Shown piece by piece: positions 33,956-47,100 of a DNA stretch of 64,000 bases. Source of the DNA: Auanema rhodensis (lineage: Eukaryota; Nematoda; Chromadorea; Rhabditida; Rhabditidae); the NCBI GenBank assembly GCA_964057225.1, contig OZ059894.1:19250476-19314475 (forward strand). The letters are read 5' to 3'. Positions within the stretch are counted from its first letter, which is position 1, and every line of letters begins with the position of its first letter. Under the pieces are notes generated by a model. That model made no database searches, was not told where the DNA came from, and saw only the letters and a program-made list of their open reading frames with translations. Both the position numbers and the translations under genes were made by a program.

Positions 33956-36774
33956 GATGCATTAGTGTATGTTGAGTTTCCATGTACACTCAACATTGCT
34001 TCCAAAAACATTTTGACAAAAATTTTTTCGAAAAATTTCAAAATAATTTAGCAAAAAGTAGATGTTTTTAGATTCCTTTTTTCAAGGCAAAGACGATGGA
34101 CAATGTTATTCAACGAAAAAATTAATTCTTCAGGGTGAAAATCGAGGATATAAGTGTGAACTTATATCAGTTGATATCTCGGTGCATTTTTAAGCTAGCG
34201 CAAATCTGATAACACAGATCGACGCAACTTAAAAATCCGCATCGAATGCACTATACTACATTGAGAAACGCTTAATACAAAAAATAGTTATGATCGTTTG
34301 AAAAATGATGCATTAGTGTATGTTGAGTTTCCATGTACACTCAACATTGCTTCCAAAAACATTTTGACAAAACTTTTTTCGAAAAATTTCAAAATAATTT
34401 AGCAAAAAGTAGATGTTTTTAGATTCCTTTTTTCAAGGCAAAGACGATGGACAATGTTATTCAACGAAAAAATTAATTCTTCAGGGTGAAAATCGAGGAT
34501 ATAAGTGTGAACTTATATCAGTTGATATCTCGGTGCATTTTTAAGCTAGCGCAAATCTGATAACACAGATCGACGCAGCTTAAAAATCCGCATCGAATGC
34601 ACTATACTACATTGAGAAACGCTTAATACAAAAATTAGTTATGATCGTTTGAAAAATGATGCATTAGTGTATGTTGAGTTTCCATGTACACTCAACATTG
34701 CTTCCAAAAACATTTTGACAAAAATTTTTTCGAAAAATTTCAAAATAATTTAGCAAAAAGTAGATGTTTTTAGATTCCTTTTTTCAAGGCAAAGACGATG
34801 GACAATGTTATTCAACGAAAAAATTAATTCTTCAGGGTGAAAATCGAGGATATAAGTGTGAACTTATATCAGTTGATATCTCGGTGCATTTTTAAGCTAG
34901 CGCAAATCTGATAACACAGATCGACGCAGCTTAAAAATCCGCATCGAATGCACTATACTACATTGAGAAACGCTTAATACAAAAATTAGTTATGATCGTT
35001 TGAAAAATGATGCATTAGTGTATGTTGAGTTTCCATGTACACTCAACATTGCTTCCAAAAACATTTTGACAAAAATTTTTTCGAAAAATTTCAAAATAAT
35101 TTAGCAAAAAGTAGATGTTTTTAGATTCCTTTTTTCAAGGCAAAGACGATGGACAATGTTATTCAACGAAAAAATTAATTCTTCAGGGTGAAAATCGAGG
35201 ATATAAGTGTGAACTTATATCAGTTGATATCTCGGTGCATTTTTAAGCTAGCGCAAATCTGATAACACAAATCGACGCAGCTTAAAAATCCGCATCGAAT
35301 GCACTATACTACATTGAGAAACGCTTGATACAGAAATTAGTTATGATCGTTCGAAAAATGATGCATTAGTGTATGTTGAGTTTCCATGTACACTCAACAT
35401 TGCTTCCAAAAACATTTTGACAAAAATTTTTTCGAAAAATTTCAAAATAATTTAGCAAAAAGTAGATGTTTTCAGTTTTCTTTTTTCAAGGCAAAGACGA
35501 TGGACAATGTTATTCAACGAAAAAACTAATTCTTCAGGGTGAAAATCGAGGATATAAGTGTGAACTTATATCAGTTGATATCTCGATGCATTTTTAAGCT
35601 AGCGCAAATCTGATAACACAGATCGACGCAGCTTAAAAATCCGCATCAAATGCTCTATACTACATTGAGAAACGCTTAATACAAAAATTAGTTATGATCG
35701 TTTGAAAAATGATGCATTAGTGTATGTTGAGTTTCCATGTACACTCAACATTGCTTCCAAAAACATTTTGACAAAAATTTTTTCGAAAAATTTCAAAATA
35801 AATTAGCAAAAAGTAGATGTTTTTAGATTCCATTTTTCAAGGCAAAGACGATGGACAATGTTATTCAACGAAAAAATTAATTCTTCAGGGTGAAAATCGA
35901 GGATATAAGTGTGAACTTATATCAGTTGATATCTCGGTGCATTTTTAAGCTAGCGCAAATCTGATAACACAGATCGACGCAGCTTAAAAATCCGCATCGA
36001 ATGCACTATACTACATTGAGAAACGCTTGATACAGAAATTAGTTATGATCGTTCGAAAAATGATGCATTAGTGTATGTTGAGTTTCCATGTACACTCAAC
36101 ATTGCTTCCAAAAACATTTTGACAAAAATTTTTTCGAAAAATTTCAAAATAATTTAGCAAAAAGTAGATGTTTTCAGTTTTCTTTTTTCAAGGCAAAGAC
36201 GATGGACAATGTTATTCAACGAAAAAACTAATTCTTCAGGGTGAAAATCGAGGATATAAGTGTGAACTTATATCAGTTGATATCTCGATGCATTTTTAAG
36301 CTAGCGCAAATCTGATAACACAGATCGACGCAGCTTAAAAATCCGCATCAAATGCTCTATACTACATTGAGAAACGCTTAATACAAAAATTAGTTATGAT
36401 CGTTTGAAAAATGATGCATTAGTGTATGTTGAGTTTCCATGTACACTCAACATTGCTTCCAAAAACATTTTGACAAAAATTTTTTCGAAAAATTTCAAAA
36501 TAAATTAGCAAAAAGTAGATGTTTTTAGATTCCATTTTTCAAGGCAAAGACGATGGACAATGTTATTCAACGAAAAAATTAATTCTTGAGGGTGAAAATC
36601 GAGGATATAAGTGTGAACTTATATCAGTTGATATCTCGGTGCATTTTTAAGCTAGCGCAAATCTGATAACACAGATCGACGCAGCTTAAAAATCCGCATC
36701 GAATGCACTATGCTACATTGAGAAACGCTCAATACAAAAATTAGTTATGATCGTTTGAAAAATGATCCATTAGT

Positions 36775-39700
36775 GTATGTTGAGTTTCCATGTACACTCA
36801 ACATTGCTTCCAAAAACATTTTGACAAAAATTTTTTCGAAAAATTTCAAAATAATTTGGCAAAAAGTAGATGTTTTTAGATTGCTTTTTTCAAGGCAAAG
36901 ACGATGGACAATGTTATTCAACGAAAAAATTAATTCTTCAGGGTGAAAATCGAGGATATAAGTGTGAACATATATCAGTTGATATCTCGGTGCATTTTTA
37001 AGCTAGCGCAAATCTGATAACACAGATCGACGCAGCTTAAAAATCCGCATCGAATGCACTATACTACATTGAGAAACGCTTAATACAAAAATTAGTTATG
37101 ATCGTTTGAAAAATGATGTATTAGTGTATGTTGAGTTTCCATGTACACTCAACATTGCTTCCAAAAACATTTTGACAAAAATTTTTTCGAAAAATTTCAA
37201 AATAATTTAGCAAAAAGTAGATGTTTTTAGATTGCTTTTTTCAAGGCAAAGACGATGGACAATGTTATTCAACGAAAAAACTAATTCTTCAGGGTGAAAA
37301 TCGAGGATATAAGTGTGAACTTATATCAGTTGATATCTCGATGCATTTTTAAGCTAGCGCAAATCTGATAACACAGATCGACGCAGCTTAAAAATCCGCA
37401 TCAAATGCTCTATACTACATTGAGAAACGCTTAATACAAAAATTAGTTATGATCGTTTGAAAAATGATGCATTAGTGTATGTTGAGTTTCCATGTACACT
37501 CAACATTGCTTCCAAAAACATTTTGACAAAAATTTTTTCGAAAAATTTCAAAATAAATTAGCAAAAAGTAGATGTTTTTAGATTCCATTTTTCAAGGCAA
37601 AGACGATGGACAATGTTATTCAACGAAAAAATTAATTCTTGAGGGTGAAAATCGAGGATATAAGTGTGAACTTATATCAGTTGATATCTCGGTGCATTTT
37701 TAAGCTAGCGCAAATCTGATAACACAGATCGACGCAGCTTAAAAATCCGCATCGAATGCACTATACTACATTGAGAAACGCTCAATACAAAAATTAGTTA
37801 TGATCGTTTGAAAAATGATCCATTAGTGTATGTTGAGTTTCCATGTACACTCAACATTGCTTCCAAAAACATTTTGACAAAAATTTTTTCGAAAAATTTC
37901 AAAATAATTTGGCAAAAAGTAGATGTTTTTAGATTGCTTTTTTCAAGGCAAAGACGATGGACAATGTTATTCAACGAAAAAATTAATTCTTCAGGGTGAA
38001 AATCGAGGATATAAGTGTGAACATATATCAGTTGATATCTCGGTGCATTTTTAAGCTAGCGCAAATCTGATAACACAGATCGACGCAGCTTAAAAATCCG
38101 CATCGAATGCACTATACTACATTGAGAAACGCTTAATACAAAAATTAGTTATGATCGTTTGAAAAATGATGTATTAGTGTATGTTGAGTTTCCATGTACA
38201 CTCAACATTGCTTCCAAAAACATTTTGACAAAAATTTTTTCGAAAAATTTCAAAATAATTTAGCAAAAAGTAGATGTTTTTAGATTGCTTTTTTCAAGGC
38301 AAAGACGATGGACAATGTTATTCGACGAAAAAATTAATTCTTCAGGGTGAAAATCGAGGATATAAGTGTGAACTTATATCAGTTGATATCTCGGTGCATT
38401 TTTAAGCTAGCGCAAATCTGATAACACAGATCGACGCAGCTTAAAAATCCGCATCGAATGCACTATACTACATTGAGAAACGCTTAATACAAAAATTAGT
38501 TATGATCGTTTGAAAAATGATGCATTAGTGTATGTTGAGTTTCCATGTACACTCAACATTGCTTCCAAAAACATTTTGACAAAAATTTTTTCGAAAAATT
38601 TCAAGATAAATTAGCAAAAAGTAGATGTTTTTAGATTCCTTTTTTCAAGGCAAAGACGATGGACAATGTTATTCAACGAAAAAATTAATTCTTCAGGGTG
38701 AAAATCGAGGATATAAGTGTGAACTTATATCAGTTGATATCTCGGTGCATTTTTAAGCTAGCGCAAATCTGATAACACAGATCGACGCAGCTTAAAAATC
38801 CGCATCGAATGCACTATGCTACATTGAGAAACGCTCAATACAAAAATTAGTTATGATCGTTTGAAAAATGATCCATTAGTGTATGTTGAGTTTCCATGTA
38901 CACTCAACATTGCTTCCAAAAACATTTTGACAAAAATTTTTTCGAAAAATTTCAAAATAATTTGGCAAAAAGTAGATGTTTTTAGATTGCTTTTTTCAAG
39001 GCAAAGACGATGGACAATGTTATTCAACGAAAAAATTAATTCTTCAGGGTGAAAATCGAGGATATAAGTGTGAACATATATCAGTTGATATCTCGGTGCA
39101 TTTTTAAGCTAGCGCAAATCTGATAACACAGATCGACGCAGCTTAAAAATCCGCATCGAATGCACTATACTACATTGAGAAACGCTTAATACAAAAATTA
39201 GTTATGATCGTTTGAAAAATGATGTATTAGTGTATGTTGAGTTTCCATGTACACTCAACATTGCTTCCAAAAACATTTTGACAAAAATTTTTTCGAAAAA
39301 TTTCAAAATAATTTAGCAAAAAGTAGATGTTTTTAGATTGCTTTTTTCAAGGCAAAGACGATGGACAATGTTATTCAACGAAAAAACTAATTCTTCAGGG
39401 TGAAAATCGAGGATATAAGTGTGAACTTATATCAGTTGATATCTCGATGCATTTTTAAGCTAGCGCAAATCTGATAACACAGATCGACGCAGCTTAAAAA
39501 TCCGCATCAAATGCTCTATACTACATTGAGAAACGCTTAATACAAAAATTAGTTATGATCGTTTGAAAAATGATGCATTAGTGTATGTTGAGTTTCCATG
39601 TACACTCAACATTGCTTCCAAAAACATTTTGACAAAAATTTTTTCGAAAAATTTCAAAATAAATTAGCAAAAAGTAGATGTTTTTAGATTCCATTTTTCA

Positions 39701-42700
39701 AGGCAAAGACGATGGACAATGTTATTCAACGAAAAAATTAATTCTTGAGGGTGAAAATCGAGGATATAAGTGTGAACTTATATCAGTTGATATCTCGGTG
39801 CATTTTTAAGCTAGCGCAAATCTGATAACACAGATCGACGCAGCTTAAAAATCCGCATCGAATGCACTATACTACATTGAGAAACGCTCAATACAAAAAT
39901 TAGTTATGATCGTTTGAAAAATGATCCATTAGTGTATGTTGAGTTTCCATGTACACTCAACATTGCTTCCAAAAACATTTTGACAAAAATTTTTTCGAAA
40001 AATTTCAAAATAATTTGGCAAAAAGTAGATGTTTTTAGATTGCTTTTTTCAAGGCAAAGACGATGGACAATGTTATTCAACGAAAAAATTAATTCTTCAG
40101 GGTGAAAATCGAGGATATAAGTGTGAACATATATCAGTTGATATCTCGGTGCATTTTTAAGCTAGCGCAAATCTGATAACACAGATCGACGCAGCTTAAA
40201 AATCCGCATCGAATGCACTATACTACATTGAGAAACGCTTAATACAAAAATTAGTTATGATCGTTTGAAAAATGATGTATTAGTGTATGTTGAGTTTCCA
40301 TGTACACTCAACATTGCTTCCAAAAACATTTTGACAAAAATTTTTTCGAAAAATTTCAAAATAATTTAGCAAAAAGTAGATGTTTTTAGATTGCTTTTTT
40401 CAAGGCAAAGACGATGGACAATGTTATTCGACGAAAAAATTAATTCTTCAGGGTGAAAATCGAGGATATAAGTGTGAACTTATATCAGTTGATATCTCGG
40501 TGCATTTTTAAGCTAGCGCAAATCTGATAACACAGATCGACGCAGCTTAAAAATCCGCATCGAATGCACTATACTACATTGAGAAACGCTTAATACAAAA
40601 ATTAGTTATGATCGTTTGAAAAATGATGCATTAGTGTATGTTGAGTTTCCATGTACACTCAACATTGCTTCCAAAAACATTTTGACAAAAATTTTTTCGA
40701 AAAATTTCAAGATAAATTAGCAAAAAGTAGATGTTTTTAGATTCCTTTTTTCAAGGCAAAGACGATGGACAATGTTATTCAACGAAAAAATTAATTCTTC
40801 AGGGTGAAAATCGAGGATATAAGTGTGAACTTATATCAGTTGATATCTCGGTGCATTTTTAAGCTAGCGCAAATCTGATAACACAGATCGACGCAGCTTA
40901 AAAATCCGCATCGAATGCACTATACTACATTGAGAAACGCTTGATACAGAAATTAGTTATGATCGTTTGAAAAATGATCCATTAGTGTATGTTGAGTTTC
41001 CATGTACACTCAACATTGCTTCCAAAAACATTTTGACAAAAATTTTTTCGAAAAATTTCAAAATAAATTAGCAAAAAGTAGATGTTTTTAGATTGCTTTT
41101 TTCAAGGCAAAGACGATGGACAATGTTATTCAACGAAAAAATTAATTCTTCAGGGTGAAAATCGAGGATATAAGTGTGAACTTATATCAGTTGATATCTC
41201 GGTGCATTTTTAAGCTAGCGCAAATCTGATAACACAGATCGACGCAGCTTAAAAATCCGCATCGAATGCACTATACTACATTGAGAAACGCTTAATACAA
41301 AAATTAGTTATGATCGTTTGAAAAATGATGTATTAGTGTATGTTGAGTTTCCATGTACACTCAACATTGCTTCCAAAAACATTTTGACAAAAATTTTTTC
41401 GAAAAATTTCAAAATAATTTAGCAAAAAGTAGATGTTTTTAGATTGCTTTTTTCAAGGCAAAGACGATGGACAATGTTATTCAACGAAAAAACTAATTCT
41501 TCAGGGTGAAAATCGAGGATATAAGTGTGAACTTATATCAGTTGATATCTCGATGCATTTTTAAGCTAGCGCAAATCTGATAACACAGATCGACGCAGCT
41601 TAAAAATCCGCATCAAATGCTCTATACTACATTGAGAAACGCTTAATACAAAAATTAGTTATGATCGTTTGAAAAATGATGCATTAGTGTATGTTGAGTT
41701 TCCATGTACACTCAACATTGCTTCCAAAAACATTTTGACAAAAATTTTTTCGAAAAATTTCAAAATAAATTAGCAAAAAGTAGATGTTTTTAGATTCCAT
41801 TTTTCAAGGCAAAGACGATGGACAATGTTATTCAACGAAAAAATTAATTCTTGAGGGTGAAAATCGAGGATATAAGTGTGAACTTATATCAGTTGATATC
41901 TCGGTGCATTTTTAAGCTAGCGCAAATCTGATAACACAGATCGACGCAGCTTAAAAATCCGCATCGAATGCACTATACTACATTGAGAAACGCTCAATAC
42001 AAAAATTAGTTATGATCGTTTGAAAAATGATCCATTAGTGTATGTTGAGTTTCCATGTACACTCAACATTGCTTCCAAAAACATTTTGACAAAAATTTTT
42101 TCGAAAAATTTCAAAATAATTTGGCAAAAAGTAGATGTTTTTAGATTGCTTTTTTCAAGGCAAAGACGATGGACAATGTTATTCAACGAAAAAATTAATT
42201 CTTCAGGGTGAAAATCGAGGATATAAGTGTGAACATATATCAGTTGATATCTCGGTGCATTTTTAAGCTAGCGCAAATCTGATAACACAGATCGACGCAG
42301 CTTAAAAATCCGCATCGAATGCACTATACTACATTGAGAAACGCTTAATACAAAAATTAGTTATGATCGTTTGAAAAATGATGTATTAGTGTATGTTGAG
42401 TTTCCATGTACACTCAACATTGCTTCCAAAAACATTTTGACAAAAATTTTTTCGAAAAATTTCAAAATAATTTAGCAAAAAGTAGATGTTTTTAGATTGC
42501 TTTTTTCAAGGCAAAGACGATGGACAATGTTATTCGACGAAAAAATTAATTCTTCAGGGTGAAAATCGAGGATATAAGTGTGAACTTATATCAGTTGATA
42601 TCTCGGTGCATTTTTAAGCTAGCGCAAATCTGATAACACAGATCGACGCAGCTTAAAAATCCGCATCGAATGCACTATACTACATTGAGAAACGCTTAAT

Positions 42701-43092
42701 ACAAAAATTAGTTATGATCGTTTGAAAAATGATGCATTAGTGTATGTTGAGTTTCCATGTACACTCAACATTGCTTCCAAAAACATTTTGACAAAAATTT
42801 TTTCGAAAAATTTCAAGATAAATTAGCAAAAAGTAGATGTTTTTAGATTCCTTTTTTCAAGGCAAAGACGATGGACAATGTTATTCAACGAAAAAATTAA
42901 TTCTTCAGGGTGAAAATCGAGGATATAAGTGTGAACTTATATCAGTTGATATCTCGGTGCATTTTTAAGCTAGCGCAAATCTGATAACACAGATCGACGC
43001 AGCTCAAAAATCCGCATCGAATGCACTATACTACATTGAGAAACGCTTGATACAGAAATTAGTTATGATCGTTTGAAAAATGATCCATTAGT
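36775..43092. repeat. Hexameric higher-order repeat (2,106 bp, three copies) with nested trimer
   Basis: TATTCGACG recurs at 38321, 40427 and 42533, and TCAAATGCTC at 37401, 39507 and 41613, all exactly 2,106 bp apart. This gives three six-monomer units starting at 36775, 38881 and 40987. GTGAACATATATC and TTTGGCAAAA recur every 1,053 bp at the start of each half unit, except in the altered monomer at 40987, so the hexamer is built from two related trimers. Confidence 0.85.
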
Positions 43093-44145
43093 GTATGTTG
43101 AGTTTCCATGTACACTCAACATTGCTTCCAAAAACATTTTGACAAAAATTTTTTCGAAAAATTTCAAAATAAATTAGCAAAAAGTAGATGTTTTTAGATT
43201 GCTTTTTTCAAGGCAAAGACGATGGACAATGTTATTCAACGAAAAAATTAATTCTTCAGGGTGAAAATCGAGGATATAAGTGTGAACTTATATCAGTTTA
43301 TATCTCGGTGCATTTTTAAGCTAGCGCAAATCTGATAACACAGATCGACGCAGCTTAAAAATCCGCATCGAATGCACTATAATACATTGAGAAACGCTTG
43401 ATACAGAAATTAGTTATGATCGTTTGAAAAATGATCCATTAGTGTATGTTGAGTTTCCATGTACACTCAACATTGCTTCCAAAAACATTTTGACAAAACT
43501 TTTTTCGAAAAATTTCGAAATAAATTAGCAAAAAGTAGATGTTTTTAGATTGCTTTTTTCAAGGCAAAGACGATGGACAATGTTATTCAACGAAAAAATT
43601 AATTCTTCAGGGTGAAAATCGAGGATATAAGTGTGAACTTATATCAGTTGATATCTCGGTGCATTTTTAAGCTAGCGCAAATCTGATAACACAGATCGAC
43701 GCAGCTTAAAAATCCGCATCGAATGCACTATACTACATTGAGAAACGCTTAATACAAAAATTAGTTATGATCGTTTGAAAAATGATGCATTAGTGTATGT
43801 TGAGTTTCCATGTACACTCAACATTGCTTCCAAAAACATTTTGACAAAAATTTTTTCGAAAAATTTCAAATTAAATTAGCAAAAAGTAGATGTTTTTAGA
43901 TTCCATTTTTAAAGGCAAAGACGATGGACAATGTTATTCAACGAAAAAATTATATCTTCAGGGTGAAAATCGAGGATATAAGTGTGAACTTATATCAGTT
44001 GATATCTCGGTGCATTTTTAAGCTAGCGCAAATCTGATAACACAGATCGACGCAGCTTAAAAATCCGCATCGAATGCACTATACTACATTGAGAAACGCT
44101 TGATACAGAAATTAGTTATGATCGTTTGAAAAATGATCCATTAGT

Positions 44146-47100
44146 GTATGTTGAGTTTCCATGTACACTCAACATTGCTTCCAAAAACATTTTGACAAAA
44201 ATTTTTTCGAAAAATTTCAAAATAAATCAGCAAAAAGTAGATGTTTTTAGATTGCTTTTTTCAAGGCAAAGACGATGGACAATGTTATTCAACGAAAAAT
44301 TTAATTCTTCAGGGTGAAAATCGAGGATATAAGTGTGAACTTATATCAGTTGATATCTCGGTGCATTTTTAAGCTTGCGCAAATCTGATAACACAGATCG
44401 ACGCAGCTTAAAAATCCGCATCGAATGCACTATACTACATTGAGAAACGGTCAATACAAAAATTAGTTATGATCGTTTGAAAAATGATCCATTAGTGTAT
44501 GTTGAGTTTCCATGTACACTCAACATTGCTTCCAAAAACATTTTGACAAAAATTTTTTCGAAAAATTTCGAAATAAATTAGCAAAAAGTAGATGTTTTTA
44601 GATTGCTTTTTTCAAGGCAAAGACGATGGACAATGTTATTCAACGAAAAAATTAATTCTTCAGGGTGAAAATCGAGGATATAAGTGTGAACTTATATCAG
44701 TTGATATCTCGGTGCATTTTTAAGCTAGCGCAAATCTGATAACACAGATCGACGCAGCTTAAAAATCCGCATCGAATGCACTATACTACATTGAGAAACG
44801 CTTAATACAAAAATTAGTTATGATCGTTTGAAAAATGATGCATTAGTGTATGTTGAGTTTCCATGTACACTCAACATTGCTTCCAAAAACATTTTGACAA
44901 AAATTTTTTCGAAAAATTTCAAATTAAATTAGCAAAAAGTAGATGTTTTTAGATTCCATTTTTCAAGGCAAAGACGATGGACAATGTTATTCAACGAAAA
45001 AATTAATTCTTCAGGGTGAAAATCGAGGATATAAGTGTGAACTTATATCAGTTGATATCTCGGTGCATTTTTAAGCTAGCGCAAATCTGATAACACAGAT
45101 CGACGCAGCTTAAAAATCCGCATCGAATGCACTATACTACATTGAGAAACGCTTAATACAAAAATTAGTTATGATCGTTTGAAAAATGATGCATTAGTGT
45201 ATGTTGAGTTTCCATGTACACTCAACATTGCTTCCAAAAACATTTTGACAAAAATTTTTTCGAAAAATTTCAAATTAAATTAGCAAAAAGTAGATGTTTT
45301 TAGATTCCATTTTTAAAGGCAAAGACGATGGACAATGTTATTCAACGAAAAAATTATATCTTCAGGGTGAAAATCGAGGATATAAGTGTGAACTTATATC
45401 AGTTGATATCTCGGTGCATTTTTAAGCTTGCGCAAATCTGATAACACAGATCGACGCAGCTTAAAAATCCGCATCGAATGCACTATACTACATTGAGAAA
45501 CGCTTGATACAGAAATTAGTTATGATCGTTTGAAAAATGATCCATTAGTGTATGTTGAGTTTCCATGTACACTCAACATTGCTTCCAAAAACATTTTGAC
45601 AAAAATTTTTTCGAAAAATTTCAAAATAAATTAGCAAAAAGTAGATGTTTTTAGATTGCTTTTTTCAAGGCAAAGACGATGGACAATGTTATTCAACGAA
45701 AAATTTAATTCTTCAGGGTGAAAATCGAGGATATAAGTGTGAACTTATATCAGTTGATATCTCGGTGCATTTTTAAGCTTGCGCAAATCTGATAACACAG
45801 ATCGACGCAGCTTAAAAATCCGCATCGAATGCACTATACTACATTGAGAAACGGTCAATACAAAAATTAGTTATGATCGTTTGAAAAATGATCCATTAGT
45901 GTATGTTGAGTTTCCATGTACACTCAACATTGCTTCCAAAAACATTTTGACAAAAATTTTTTCGAAAAATTTCGAAATAAATTAGCAAAAAGTAGATGTT
46001 TTTAGATTGCTTTTTTCAAGGCAAAGACGATGGACAATGTTATTCAACGAAAAAATTAATTCTTCAGGGTGAAAATCGAGGATATAAGTGTGAACTTATA
46101 TCAGTTGATATCTCGGTGCATTTTTAAGCTAGCGCAAATCTGATAACACAGATCGACGCAGCTTAAAAATCCGCATCGAATGCACTATACTACATTGAGA
46201 AACGCTTAATACAAAAATTAGTTATGATCGTTTGAAAAATGATGCATTAGTGTATGTTGAGTTTCCATGTACACTCAACATTGCTTCCAAAAACATTTTG
46301 ACAAAAATTTTTTCGAAAAATTTCAAATTAAATTAGCAAAAAGTAGATGTTTTTAGATTCCATTTTTCAAGGCAAAGACGATGGACAATGTTATTCAACG
46401 AAAAAATTAATTCTTCAGGGTGAAAATCGAGGATATAAGTGTGAACTTATATCAGTTGATATCTCGGTGCATTTTTAAGCTAGCGCAAATCTGATAACAC
46501 AGATCGACGCAGCTTAAAAATCCGCATCGAATGCACTATACTACATTGAGAAACGCTTGATACAGAAATTAGTTATGATCGTTTGAAAAATGATCCATTA
46601 GTGTATGTTGAGTTTCCATGTACACTCAACATTGCTTCCAAAAACATTTTGACAAAAATTTTTTCGAAAAATTTCAAAATAAATTAGCAAAAAGTAGATG
46701 TTTTTAGATTGCTTTTTTCAAGGCAAAGACGATGGACAATGTTATTCAACGAAAAATTTAATTCTTCAGGGTGAAAATCGAGGATATAAGTGTGAACTTA
46801 TATCAGTTGATATCTCGGTGCATTTTTAAGCTTGCGCAAATCTGATAACACAGATCGACGCAGCTTAAAAATCCGCATCGAATGCACTATACTACATTGA
46901 GAAACGGTCAATACAAAAATTAGTTATGATCGTTTGAAAAATGATCCATTAGTGTATGTTGAGTTTCCATGTACACTCAACATTGCTTCCAAAAACATTT
47001 TGACAAAAATTTTTTCGAAAAATTTCGAAATAAATTAGCAAAAAGTAGATGTTTTTAGATTGCTTTTTTCAAGGCAAAGACGATGGACAATGTTATTCAA

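Noticed and set aside
33838-34041. 67-residue minus-strand ORF across the right element junction
   Set aside because: It joins satellite and ITR sequence by chance of insertion and has no homologous domain.
36755-44317. Six similar 63-residue ORFs recurring at 1,053- or 2,106-bp spacing
   Set aside because: Same satellite frame, opened by TAG to TGG or CAG changes. Their spacing only reflects the higher-order repeat period.
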